Assembly (NCBI RefSeq): GCF_004683885.1
Contig: NZ_CP038440.1
Coordinates: 654,001-718,000, forward strand
DNA length: 64,000 nt
Direction of reading: 5' to 3'
DNA from: Brevundimonas sp. MF30-B
Lineage (GTDB): Bacteria; Pseudomonadota; Alphaproteobacteria; Caulobacterales; Caulobacteraceae
Of this stretch, positions 23,732-32,504 are shown piece after piece. Positions within the stretch are counted from its first letter, which is position 1; every line of letters starts with the position of its first letter. The position numbers and the translations under genes were made by a program. The notes beneath the pieces are model-generated. The model saw nothing but the letters and a program-made list of their open reading frames with translations, did no database searches and was not told the DNA's origin.

Positions 23732-25437
23732 GCCATCCGCCGCCCTTGGGCGCGGCCCCGCGTATTCAAAAGGTGCGGGCTGTGACCCAACGGCGAGCGT
23801 CGGTTTCGCTCACGATGTTTGGCCTCTGCCTTTTCGACATCGGCGTCCATCTGCGTCTTCCAGTAGTCCACGGCCAATGCCAACACGTCGATCCGGTCGT
23901 CGTGTTTCAGGGCACCGCGAGCCTCGGTCATGTGGGTCATCTGGAAGATGCCCCGGTTCACGGCGTCAGCCTTTGAATCCTCTCGGATGACGTTGATGTC
24001 GAAGATCAGGCGATGCTGTTTCATCACCGGCTCCAGCGCGCCGATGATCCGTTTCTCCTTCATGCCCCGGACCTTCACTCCCTCCAGAATGCAGGGATGA
24101 TTGCGGGCGAGGATCGGCGTCAGCAGCTTGCGATACATGCCGTCGCCCCAGTTATCTTCGGTGACGACGACGCTGACTTTCTCGGCTTTGGCGATGGCTG
24201 CGACTTGTTCGAGCGCGTCGCCTTCGGTCCCGTCTTTCAGGCCGCCCCATCTCGTGACGTAGATGCGGCCTTCCAAGAACTTCGTGACGACATAGGCGGT
24301 CTCGTCTCTACCGGAGCCGGAGGGGTCGATGTGCATGGCCGAGCCGGTGAACGTCGCCCACGTCTCGCTGACATTGAAGGGTCGGTAGAACCGGTCGCCG
24401 GGGAAGCCGTGACAGGTGAGATCGTCAAGCTGGAGGTTCGACGACGAGCCGTAGGCGAGAGCCACTGGAGCGCGGGTCTGGTCCACGTCCATGACGATCA
24501 GGTCGGAGCATTTCAGGGGGTAGCGTTCGGCGTCCGACAGCGACGTGTCGAGCATGTAGTGCAACGTCCAATTGGACGCGGTGTCGTCGAGTTCGCGTTG
24601 CCAAAGCTGCTTGTCGTTGAAGCGGGCGGGATCGGTCGGGGCGCCGCCGAGTTCGGACAATCCAACAGGATCGCAGAGCGAAGGGTCGGCCTTGATGTCG
24701 GCCACCAACATCGGCGCGAGCGTGTCGCCATAGGCGTCCAGCTTGTTCGGCCGGGGGTAGCGAGCGGTCCAGACGCGGCGAGTGTAGCCGCGCGCCGGAA
24801 GCCCGGCATAGATGGAATCCTGCGTCTGCGGCGTCCCGAGATAAATGATCTCGGCGTTCTCAAGAGGCTTGAGGATTTTGCCGAACTCAGTCGTCAGGCC
24901 GCGCAGCTTGTCGCGCTGATCCTCGGTCTCACTGTTCCGCTGAATCTCAACGTCGTCGGCGATGATGATGTCGGCGCGGTTGTTCGGAAGCTGGCCGCCG
25001 ATGCCGACGCAGAAGACGGATGGCTGACGGTCGGGTTCGGCCGGGCCAACGTCGAAGGAGAGGACGGACGTTCGCTGGCCGTCGCGGGACCGTAGCTCCC
25101 CCCAAAGGCCATCACCTTCGGGGTGATAGATGATGGAGCGGACGAGGTTGGCGTTCTTGATCGCGGCGGCTTCACCGGCCGATACGATCAGCACCTTGGC
25201 TTGGGGGTTCCGCCAGAGTTTCCAGACGACGTAGCCGCACGTCAGGAAGCTCTTTCCGACACCGCGATAGCCCTCCACGATCCGAAGGTTCGGACCCGTG
25301 GCGAGGAACTTCGCGATGTCCAATTGGACCCGCGTCGGAGCCGGGAGGTTCAGCACCTTCAGCCACAGATGGCGAAGGAAGATATCGAAGTTGTCTTTGA
25401 GGATGTCGGCGTAGGAGCCGGGGGTCGTTGCGTTCAA
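23728..25437 (-). CDS. Terminase large subunit, T7 gp19-like
   Basis: A 569-residue packaging motor and nuclease that closely follows T7 gp19: Walker A as EGYRGVGKS, the RADIIIADDVE Walker B, IYLGTPQTQDSIY coupling motif, and nuclease-domain HIDPSGSGRDETAYVV and HDDRIDVLALAVDYW. It starts with TTG at 25437, a position matching the gp19 N-terminus. It is the last gene of the late block, as in T7. Confidence 0.97.
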   Translation of the reverse strand: MNATTPGSYADILKDNFDIFLRHLWLKVLNLPAPTRVQLDIAKFLATGPNLRIVEGYRGVGKSFLTCGYVVWKLWRNPQAKVLIVSAGEAAAIKNANLVRSIIYHPEGDGLWGELRSRDGQRTSVLSFDVGPAEPDRQPSVFCVGIGGQLPNNRADIIIADDVEIQRNSETEDQRDKLRGLTTEFGKILKPLENAEIIYLGTPQTQDSIYAGLPARGYTRRVWTARYPRPNKLDAYGDTLAPMLVADIKADPSLCDPVGLSELGGAPTDPARFNDKQLWQRELDDTASNWTLHYMLDTSLSDAERYPLKCSDLIVMDVDQTRAPVALAYGSSSNLQLDDLTCHGFPGDRFYRPFNVSETWATFTGSAMHIDPSGSGRDETAYVVTKFLEGRIYVTRWGGLKDGTEGDALEQVAAIAKAEKVSVVVTEDNWGDGMYRKLLTPILARNHPCILEGVKVRGMKEKRIIGALEPVMKQHRLIFDINVIREDSKADAVNRGIFQMTHMTEARGALKHDDRIDVLALAVDYWKTQMDADVEKAEAKHRERNRRSPLGHSPHLLNTRGRAQGRRMA

Positions 25438-25500
25438 TCGGACATGCGCCCGCGTCCGCCCGCCCTTTAGGGCGAGCGGCGCGATGCGAGGGGGCTTGGG

Positions 25501-25779
25501 TTAGTTGGGCCTGACCCGTTCGAGGATTTCCTCGTCGAGGTTCAATTCGGCCAGCTTGGCGGCGACATCTTCGACCCGCTTTGTTGTTGCGGGAGCGGTG
25601 ACGCCGTTCATGGCGAGGAATTTCATCGCCTTGTCGAGAAGCTGCGGCGAGATCGCATAGGCGGGATCGTCGGGCTTCATCTCTGCGCGGTTCATGGCGC
25701 GGTCGAGTTCGTTCGAGATCAACAGGGCCACTGCGGCGTGGAGTTCGTCCAACGCCTTTTCGGATGCGCGCTCGCTCAT
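25501..25779 (-). CDS. Terminase small subunit, T7 gp18-like
   Basis: A 92-residue helical acidic protein (MSERASEKALDELHAAVALLI start; C-terminus with LAELNLDEEILERVRPN). The position directly before TerL and after a membrane protein, as T7 gene 18 between 17.5 and 19, and its size support the call. Its ATG overlaps the upstream stop by four bases. Confidence 0.85.
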   Translation of the reverse strand: MSERASEKALDELHAAVALLISNELDRAMNRAEMKPDDPAYAISPQLLDKAMKFLAMNGVTAPATTKRVEDVAAKLAELNLDEEILERVRPN

Positions 25780-26006
25780 TTCGTCACCAAGTTCATAAGG
25801 AAGCTGGCGATCCCGCCGAGGGCGGCGGCGGCGCCGAGAAGCCAAGCCTTGGATCGTTCGAGACCGCCAAGGCGGGTCTCATGCTGGTCGAACTTCTTGT
25901 CGTATTGGTCGTGCTTGTCGCCGACGAGGGCGATCAGAGATGCCAGTTGGCCTCTGATTTCGCCGAGGATGAACTTCACGTCCCCCTCAATATTGGGTTC
26001 GTTCAT
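25776..26006 (-). CDS. Small membrane protein, possible holin or spanin-like
   Basis: A 76-residue protein: amphipathic or coiled N-terminal half (VKFILGEIRGQLASLIALV, KHDQYDKKFDQHETRLGGLE) and one C-terminal membrane helix (AWLLGAAAALGGIASFLMNLV). It occupies the slot of T7 gene 17.5 (holin) next to the small terminase. The coiled-coil plus C-terminal TM layout is also found in DUF1515/DUF2746-like phage proteins. A lysis role is inferred from position. Confidence 0.65.
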   Translation of the reverse strand: MNEPNIEGDVKFILGEIRGQLASLIALVGDKHDQYDKKFDQHETRLGGLERSKAWLLGAAAALGGIASFLMNLVTK

Positions 26007-26031
26007 AGAGCCTTTCGATTGTTGATGGGGG

Positions 26032-26526
26032 TTAGCCGATGATGATGGGGCCGCCGCCGCCACCGCCGTATTCGATTTCCAGTTGGTAGTAGGCGAGCGC
26101 GGAGTCTGTGGAGTTGCCGTTGGCGTCGGTGACGGTGCACCAGACGTTTCCGCTGGAGGTCGTGCCAGCTTGGCCAGAGAGGCGCAGCGTGAAGCTTGTG
26201 GCGGTGCTGCTCCCGACGACGGTGACGCCGCCAAACCCCGTGTCTGTGTATGACCACTGGTAGCTGTAAGGCGTCGTGCCGCCGCTGACCGAGTTTATAT
26301 AGAAATCCACCGTCGCCCAGCCGGGGGAATGCTCCGCAGAGTATCCGGTCCCGTAAGCGTCCATCGGGATGATCGTTAGCTCGGGTGCATTGACCCAAGC
26401 TTTTCGCCATGTCCCGCCAGAGCGAACCCAGACCTCCTTGGCGGCTCGCCACGCGCCAGAAGCGTTGACGTGGACGGCTTTGGCGGGGCGCCATGCCCCG
26501 CCAGCTTTGATGTTGAAGCTACCCAT
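26032..26526 (-). CDS. Tail-associated protein with Trp-rich repeats and Ig-like domain
   Basis: A 164-residue protein. The N-terminus has three short GxWRxAK-type repeats (GGAWRPAKAVHV, SGAWRAAKEVWV, GGTWRKAW). The remainder is a beta-sandwich (SYQWSYTDTG, LRLSGQAGTTSSGNVWCTVTDANG) like Ig-type domains of phage tails, ending in a Gly-rich tip. It follows the fibre gene by three bases, so it is probably a fibre tip or adhesin. Confidence 0.7.
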   Translation of the reverse strand: MGSFNIKAGGAWRPAKAVHVNASGAWRAAKEVWVRSGGTWRKAWVNAPELTIIPMDAYGTGYSAEHSPGWATVDFYINSVSGGTTPYSYQWSYTDTGFGGVTVVGSSTATSFTLRLSGQAGTTSSGNVWCTVTDANGNSTDSALAYYQLEIEYGGGGGGPIIIG

Positions 26527-26529
26527 GCA

Positions 26530-29500
26530 TCACCACACGATGTGCACGTCGCCGTCAGTGCCGCCCGAGGGCGCAGACTGGCTGTAGGTCGTCACCGGAA
26601 CGCGGTTCGAACCTCCGTTCTGGTAGACGTGGCCCGCCGACAGCAGCGCACCTTCGGAGTAGAAGTTCGCGCCGTTGTAGGTCCGAACCTCACCGCCTTT
26701 GATGGCCCAAATGCCGACGCTGTAGTCCGCGTTGAACCAACCGGATTGACCGGTCGAACGCCACCAGTTGTTGCTGTAGGCGAGACCCCCAGTGATCTGG
26801 AGACCACCGGCGACGGTCAAATAACCATTCGTTTGGATCGCACCATTGAGGGTGACTTGGCCATTGAAGTTGGATGGTCCCGACGCCTGAATGCCTCCAC
26901 CAGTGTAGAGGTGGTTCGAATGGTAGGCATCGCCGCCAGCCCGGAACTTGTGGGCCGAGCCAGCTTCCGTGCTGGCACTCCCGAAGTGCAGACCAATGGT
27001 ATCTGTCCCGCCCCAGCCGCCCGATCCTTCGAAGTAGGAGAGGCCGTAGCCATCGGCGTTGTTGAACGACCAGATGCGATTTCGACCGGTTTGATAGCCA
27101 GCGTTTTGAAAGCCCTTGCCTGTTTGAGAGACGATAACATCTCCGGCTTGGATGCTTCCGACCGTCCAGATGCCCGTGCCGATGGCCGTCATCGTGGTCC
27201 CGTAGTGCTGTAGAAGAAGCTGGTGCGACAGCCCCGGTTTGGACTGCACGTTGTTTCCCGCGCCGCCGTATCCCGGTTCATAGGACCACGCCAAACCGTA
27301 GTGGTTGGCATAGTCGCCTGATCCGCCAGTGCCGAGTTTGTAGGCCGCACCCATGGCCCAAACCGCTTGTGTCGAGGTCGGATCATAGACGCCGACCGCG
27401 CCCGATTTCACGTTGTCGAAGACGACATTGCGGATGCTTAGATCACCCGAGCCGTCGCGTTTGACGACGGTGTTCTGGCTTGAAGCGGCTGAAACCGTGA
27501 AGTGCGCGTCGGTGTAGATCGAACCGAAACCACCCAGAACGTATGCCGAGCCGTCGAAGTAGAGATAGCGGGTGCCGCTCGTGCCGAAGTAGACGCAGCC
27601 GGTGCCGTTGCTCCGGCTCGTGGTGAAGTCACGGGCCATGATGTCGCCGCCGCCATTGCGAGAGACAACGGTGTCGCCGATGACGCCCTCTGCGAGAGCG
27701 CGACCACCAAGGGTGCCCGCATTGTCGGCATAGCCAGCCTTGATCTTGTTCCACGCATCGACGCCACCGCCCTCTGTTGAGCGGTAGTGAAGGTAGCCCT
27801 CGCTCGTGTAGCCCTTGCGAGGAACAGCGAGGTCCATGCTGTAGGATGACGCCGCGTATTCGGCGCCCAAGCCGAGGGTCAGGCCATAGGCTTGGGTGCT
27901 GTTCGGCCCGTTCGAAAAGAAGAACTTTGCGCCGTAGCCATCCGGCGTAGAGCCGTGACCAACGCCCGAATTATTGAACAGGGTGGTTCTGGCGAACGTA
28001 GGATCGGCCGCGCTCCAAAGACGATGGCCGCCCGCGTTCACAACGGTCGATTGGATCGTCACGTCGCCGTTCGGATACGCGATCTGCAATCGGACCTTAG
28101 CGGGATCGCCAGCCTCCCGAATCTGGAAGTGATCGCCCGCGCTGATAAGTGAGTAGTTGTAGTTGGTGGAGCTTCCGAGGCTGATGAAGCGGTCGGCGCC
28201 GGAGGGCAGGATCACATTCCCGGTGAAGGATGCATGACCGGCCCGGAGCGTGACCGGATTATCTGTCCCGCCCTCGATCAGCGCGAAGCCGCCCGGCTCC
28301 CCGCGAAGACGGACATACCACTTGTTGTGCTGGTGGAAACGAAGGTCGATAGGCCCGGCGACGCTGCTATCGGAGCGTGAGAATTCGGCGTTGTAGGTCC
28401 AGTCACTCGCCGAAGCGTTGTGGATGACCATCGCTCCTGAAAGGCTCACGGCCGAGGCCGACAGGCTCCCTCCAACGAGTTCGAAGTTTGAACCGTTGTA
28501 GTGAAGATACTTGTCGGAGGGGCCGAAGTAGACCGTGCCCCCAACCGAGCCGTAGCTGGTCCTAATCTGGCTGAACGTCGGGAACGAACCGCTGGCCGCT
28601 TTCGCGTCGAGTGCTGCTTGAAGCCCGGAGACTTCGCCGATGCTGTGCCCGTGACCCGCCGCTGCCTTGCCGTCGAGCGCGGCTTGAAGGCCGGGCACGA
28701 GAGCGATGGTCGAAGGGAAGTTCAGAGGCTTGTCGGCGATGGCGTCCCAGATCGGGGTGACATCACCTTGCTCGATGTAGCCGGATGCAGCGGTCTTCGA
28801 ACCGCCGTCGCCTTTGTAGGCCCAACGCTTGCCATCGGTGGTCGCGACAATCGTGCCGGGACCAATGCCCTGCTGCTGCGCGGTCGTGAGATCAGCGAGT
28901 CCGCCAGCGGACATGACCGGGTATTGGCTCAAGAGAACCGGGATGCGGGCCGGGTCGATCATCCCGAACAACCGAGCGGAGTTCAGACCATCGGTTTTCA
29001 GGGCGTAGAGAGCCGGGTCGAACGTCGCGGCGAGCGCGGCGGACGCTGCTGCATCCGAAGCGTCCTGTGACGCTGAGGCGGCGTTGTCTGCGGTTTCCGC
29101 TGCAAGCTGTTCGACTACGGCTCGATCATCAGCGGAGCCTTGGCCCGAGCCTTGAGCGAGTTCGGCCCAATAGCGAGCGTTGGCCTCGTGCGTCCCGGCG
29201 TGACTGCGATGTTCCTGAGCCAGATTCCGGGCGTCAATAGCGGCGCCGCGAGCCGCTTCCGACAGGGCGCGTTGTGCGTCCGCCCGGTCGGCGTGACCCT
29301 GCGCGAGATCGCGCGCGAGTTCGGCCGCGACCTTGGCAACATCGGCCAAGGCCGCTGGGCCTGACACCATGTCGTTGAATGTCGCGGGGGACGGAACGAG
29401 GATTTCGCGACCGCTCAAATCCACGAATGGATAGCGGCCGTCGAGGTTGGGTCCACCATCGGCGGACCCGCCCAGCCAAGCTGTCAGGTAATCAGCCTGA

Positions 29501-29565
29501 AGCTTCTGAGTATCAAGGAGAGCTTGAACTTGCTGGGCGAGAACGGAGTTCGTCAGCCCGCTCAT
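26530..29565 (-). CDS. Tail fibre protein
   Basis: A 1011-residue fibre. The N-terminal 200 residues are Ala-rich helical (KVAAELARDLAQGHADRADA). The middle has collar-type segments (AALDGKAAAGHGHSIGEVSGLQAALDAKA) and repeated YADNAGTLGGRAL- or NGGGDIMARDF-type units common in fibres. The C-terminus ends SAPSGGTDGDVHIVW. GGAGG precedes the ATG. It is a second fibre in addition to the T7 gp17-type fibre upstream, likely the receptor-binding part. Confidence 0.88.
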   Translation of the reverse strand: MSGLTNSVLAQQVQALLDTQKLQADYLTAWLGGSADGGPNLDGRYPFVDLSGREILVPSPATFNDMVSGPAALADVAKVAAELARDLAQGHADRADAQRALSEAARGAAIDARNLAQEHRSHAGTHEANARYWAELAQGSGQGSADDRAVVEQLAAETADNAASASQDASDAAASAALAATFDPALYALKTDGLNSARLFGMIDPARIPVLLSQYPVMSAGGLADLTTAQQQGIGPGTIVATTDGKRWAYKGDGGSKTAASGYIEQGDVTPIWDAIADKPLNFPSTIALVPGLQAALDGKAAAGHGHSIGEVSGLQAALDAKAASGSFPTFSQIRTSYGSVGGTVYFGPSDKYLHYNGSNFELVGGSLSASAVSLSGAMVIHNASASDWTYNAEFSRSDSSVAGPIDLRFHQHNKWYVRLRGEPGGFALIEGGTDNPVTLRAGHASFTGNVILPSGADRFISLGSSTNYNYSLISAGDHFQIREAGDPAKVRLQIAYPNGDVTIQSTVVNAGGHRLWSAADPTFARTTLFNNSGVGHGSTPDGYGAKFFFSNGPNSTQAYGLTLGLGAEYAASSYSMDLAVPRKGYTSEGYLHYRSTEGGGVDAWNKIKAGYADNAGTLGGRALAEGVIGDTVVSRNGGGDIMARDFTTSRSNGTGCVYFGTSGTRYLYFDGSAYVLGGFGSIYTDAHFTVSAASSQNTVVKRDGSGDLSIRNVVFDNVKSGAVGVYDPTSTQAVWAMGAAYKLGTGGSGDYANHYGLAWSYEPGYGGAGNNVQSKPGLSHQLLLQHYGTTMTAIGTGIWTVGSIQAGDVIVSQTGKGFQNAGYQTGRNRIWSFNNADGYGLSYFEGSGGWGGTDTIGLHFGSASTEAGSAHKFRAGGDAYHSNHLYTGGGIQASGPSNFNGQVTLNGAIQTNGYLTVAGGLQITGGLAYSNNWWRSTGQSGWFNADYSVGIWAIKGGEVRTYNGANFYSEGALLSAGHVYQNGGSNRVPVTTYSQSAPSGGTDGDVHIVW

Positions 29566-29568
29566 TCC

Positions 29569-29793
29569 TTAATCCTCCGGGGAGGTCGGAGTGTCGTTCG
29601 CCGCGTCCGCTGCGGCGGCTTGTTGCGCCACGGCGAAACCAAGCTGCGCGCCCTGTAGGGCTGCTCGGATGCTCGTCAGTTGAGCGTTGGTCGCCTCCAG
29701 TTGCTCAAGCAGTCGCGCTTTCGCAGTCAGGGCTTGGGTCTCTTGTTCAACGAGGGTCTTGTGCTGCTCAGCAGCGGTGGGGGTCTGGGACAT
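29569..29793 (-). CDS. Small coiled-coil protein between fibre genes
   Basis: A 74-residue protein with a long helix (HKTLVEQETQALTAKARLL, then a Leu/Ala-rich continuation) and an Ala-rich tail ending in TSPED. It lies three bases before the second fibre gene and after the hairpin that follows the first. It may be a fibre linker or assembly factor; function not known. Confidence 0.6.
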   Translation of the reverse strand: MSQTPTAAEQHKTLVEQETQALTAKARLLEQLEATNAQLTSIRAALQGAQLGFAVAQQAAAADAANDTPTSPED

Positions 29794-29832
29794 ATGTCTC
29801 CTGAAACTGTTGAAGGGTCTGATATTTATGCG

Positions 29833-29857
29833 AGTGACCGGCCCCTAAAGGCCGGTC
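29833..29857 (-). terminator. Stem-loop after first tail fibre gene
   Basis: The 10-bp stem GTGACCGGCC / GGCCGGTCAC has a short TTTAGG-type loop, five bases past the fibre stop. No long T-tract follows, so it may attenuate, protect mRNA ends or serve as a processing site. Confidence 0.5.
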
Positions 29858-29862
29858 ACAGG

Positions 29863-32427
29863 TCAGTATGGGTTGAGGGTGATGGGCTGGTCGTAGCCGC
29901 CGCCGCCACCGCCCGGATCGGGCGGCGGATCGTAGCCGCCACCGCCTCCAGTGCTTCCGCCCCCGCCGCCGCTTCCGAGACCCACGCCCGCACCGGTCCC
30001 GCTTGAGAGCGTTGAGGTGTTGTTCTTGAGTTCGGTGAGCTTGCCGTATCGAGCCACGACGCTCTGGATCGTCATGTTGGACGTGCTGGTGTAAATCTGG
30101 ACGTAGTAGTGCCAGTTTCCGGCCTCGCCGGGCTTATCCAGAAACTTGATCGGAATAGGCCCCTGCCAAGTGTCATTGGCCATGCCGGAACCGTAGATCG
30201 GCACGGTCACGAGGACTTGGCCACCGCTCGTGTCGCGGGAACGCACAAGCTGAACGTAAGCGGTGAAGCTGCCGCCCGCGTTGTGGGTGAATGTGCCCCA
30301 GCTATTGAAGTCGATGTCGATAGGGCTGGATGCCTTTTCGACATTCAGCCAGACACCATGGATGCGAGTAGGCGTCGTCCCGGCAAGGCTCACGCCGCCG
30401 TTGTTGTAGGCGACTTCCACGCCCGTCACGGTGTTGTTGCTCAACGCCGCGTTGGTGATGGTGCCGGTGACGAGAAGGTCGCCGTAGATGTCCACATTGG
30501 CGTTGAAGCGGGCGCGTCCCGCCGAGACCGAGAAGGGCTGAACCGGCGTCCCGCCGTTGGGCGAGGTGACAGTGAAATTGTCGGCGACCACGGCGAACTG
30601 ACCGCTGCTGCCGTTGTTGTTCAGCAGCCAGCCGGTGATGTGACCGTTGACGTTCAGCGACAGGCCAGCCCGCGCGTTCAGGCCGTCAGTGACTTGGAAC
30701 AGTTGAGTGATCGACGCGGTATTCCCGCCGACAGTGTTCGACAGGTTGGTGATCGACTGCGACAACGCGGAGTCGGCGTTCGCCCGTGCCGTCGCTTCGT
30801 TTACGACTGAGGCCGTGACGTTGCCAACACTGGTGTCGATGCCGGAGAGCCGCGAACCGAGGCTGTAGCCCGCGCCGACTTCGACCTTGTTGAGATCGAG
30901 GACAAAAGCGGTCTGTCCGTTTCGGAAGGCTCCGAGAACAGCGAACTGTTGAGCCAACGCTGCGTCAGCGTTCGCTCGCGCCGTCGCCTCATTCTGGATT
31001 GCGGACTGGTTCTGCCCGACCGTCACTGCGAGGGACTGGCGGGCCTGTGCTTCGGCTGCGATAGCCGACGCGCGAGCATTGCTTTCGGCAAGCACGGCGG
31101 CTGCGATGTCACCCGGAATCTTGGCGGTTAGAGCTTGCCGCGCCGCCGCTTCCGCCGACACTGCATTGGTTCGCGCCGTGACTTCCGAAGCGATTGCCGC
31201 CTCGTTGGCGTCTGTCTTCGCGCCGACGCTATCAATGCGCTGACCCAAAGAAACGTCCGCGCTGGCGCGGGTCGTCGCTTCCGACGTGACGAGGGCTTGC
31301 GCGTTGGTTCCGGCTGTCGCGACAAGCTGATTCAGTCGGGTCAGGAAGGTCTCTGTCGGACTGACGAGAACCTTGTTCAGGTCGAGGATGAAGCCGGTGT
31401 TGTTGGCGTTCCGCGCCCCGATCAGAGCGATGGTCTGAGCGAAGGAGTTGTCCGCCGAGGTGCGGGCCGTGGCCTCGTTGGTGATGCTCGTTTCGTTGTT
31501 GCCGACACGAGTGATGAGGGCCGTGATCCGATCCGCTTCGGCACTGACTGCCGTTGCTCGGGCGGACTCTTCCGCGAGGATTTTGGCTTCGTTTTCGTTG
31601 GCCTTGGCAGTGATCGCGGCGAGCCGCTGAGCGAGGCTTTCGCTCCCACTGACCCGGACAGAGTTCAGGTTCAGGACGAAGGCGTTGTTCGCCCCGTTCT
31701 TCGCGCCGATCAGCGCGAGCGTGGAGGCAAGCGCGGTGTCGCCCGCGACCCGTTCGGCCGCTTCGTTCTGAATGATTGATGCGAGGCCGGTCCCGTTTTC
31801 GAGGTTGGCCAACGAGTCCACGAGATCGGTGATCGTCTCGACGCGGAGTTCGAGGTCATCCGTCCGAGCCGTGGTGTTCGCCACGATCCCGTCGAGGGTA
31901 TCGGTTCGGAAGGCTTGGTCGGTAAGCTGGAACGATTGTTCGAGGATGCGTTCAGCCGAGAGGTCGATTGCAGCCAAGGCGTCGCGGAAGCGGTTGAGCG
32001 CATCCGCACCGAGGTCCGAGATGCGGATCATTTCGTCGAGGATGGCGTCGGGATCGGTGACGACGCCAAGCTGTTCGCCAAGGCGGACGCGGGCTTGCTC
32101 CAGCGATCCGCTGATGAAGTCGTCCTGCTCCTGCTGACGATAGAGGGTGTGGAGGTAGCCCCGGTTCAGTTCCTCTTGAGTGAGGTTCGACGAGTTGGTG
32201 AACTCGACGAGGGGGCGATCAATCGGGGTCTCGCGCCTGATGTTGACGACGGAGCCATTAGGCGTCGGGAAGGTGAGCCGGATGCGGCTCGCCGACACCC
32301 ACGAGAAGGCGGGGATTACTCCGTTGACCGCGACCTTGATGTGAGATCGGTCGAGATACGGGACGGCAAGATCGAACTCCTGCTGACCGTTCGCGACGAT
32401 GTAGTTGACGTTGGTTTGGTGGCTCAT
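29863..32427 (-). CDS. Tail fibre, T7 gp17-like N-terminus with long coiled repeat region
   Basis: An 854-residue protein. Residues 1-120 match the T7 fibre connector domain (QQEFDLAVPYLDRSHIKV, then ISGSLEQAR). Residues about 200-560 consist of repeats of the form NEATARANADxALAQ alternating with GARNxNNTGFILDLNKV-type units, predicted coiled coil. The C-terminal part (about 600-790) looks like the tip-attachment region of J-type central fibres (FTVTSPNGGTPVQPFSV, NVDIYGDLLVTGTI), ending in Gly-rich tails. Confidence 0.9.
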   Translation of the reverse strand: MSHQTNVNYIVANGQQEFDLAVPYLDRSHIKVAVNGVIPAFSWVSASRIRLTFPTPNGSVVNIRRETPIDRPLVEFTNSSNLTQEELNRGYLHTLYRQQEQDDFISGSLEQARVRLGEQLGVVTDPDAILDEMIRISDLGADALNRFRDALAAIDLSAERILEQSFQLTDQAFRTDTLDGIVANTTARTDDLELRVETITDLVDSLANLENGTGLASIIQNEAAERVAGDTALASTLALIGAKNGANNAFVLNLNSVRVSGSESLAQRLAAITAKANENEAKILAEESARATAVSAEADRITALITRVGNNETSITNEATARTSADNSFAQTIALIGARNANNTGFILDLNKVLVSPTETFLTRLNQLVATAGTNAQALVTSEATTRASADVSLGQRIDSVGAKTDANEAAIASEVTARTNAVSAEAAARQALTAKIPGDIAAAVLAESNARASAIAAEAQARQSLAVTVGQNQSAIQNEATARANADAALAQQFAVLGAFRNGQTAFVLDLNKVEVGAGYSLGSRLSGIDTSVGNVTASVVNEATARANADSALSQSITNLSNTVGGNTASITQLFQVTDGLNARAGLSLNVNGHITGWLLNNNGSSGQFAVVADNFTVTSPNGGTPVQPFSVSAGRARFNANVDIYGDLLVTGTITNAALSNNTVTGVEVAYNNGGVSLAGTTPTRIHGVWLNVEKASSPIDIDFNSWGTFTHNAGGSFTAYVQLVRSRDTSGGQVLVTVPIYGSGMANDTWQGPIPIKFLDKPGEAGNWHYYVQIYTSTSNMTIQSVVARYGKLTELKNNTSTLSSGTGAGVGLGSGGGGGSTGGGGGYDPPPDPGGGGGGYDQPITLNPY

Positions 32428-32449
32428 TGATCCTTTCGCTGGCCACGCA

Positions 32450-32483
32450 GAAAGGCCCGGCCGCCGAAGCGACCGGGCCTTGC
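32450..32483 (-). terminator. Terminator-like hairpin between gp16-like and fibre genes
   Basis: A very strong stem (AAGGCCCGG-c-CGC with GCG-a-CCGGGCCTT) and a CGAA loop (TTCG on the minus-strand RNA), followed on the minus strand by TCTG. In the gap of 77 bases before the fibre start. It may reduce transcription into the fibre and terminase genes. Confidence 0.7.
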
Positions 32484-32504
32484 GTGTGGCTCTGGTTGGA
32501 GGGG

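Noticed and set aside
24013..25095. Long plus-strand ORF (360 codons) opposite the large terminase
   Set aside because: It is a shadow frame of a clear T7 gp19 homologue, with low-complexity Gly/Arg/Val composition and no ribosome-binding site.
29863..32427. Repeat-rich region as a CRISPR array
   Set aside because: The repeats are in-frame coding units of a fibre with variable length and sequence; no direct repeats with uniform spacers exist in the window.
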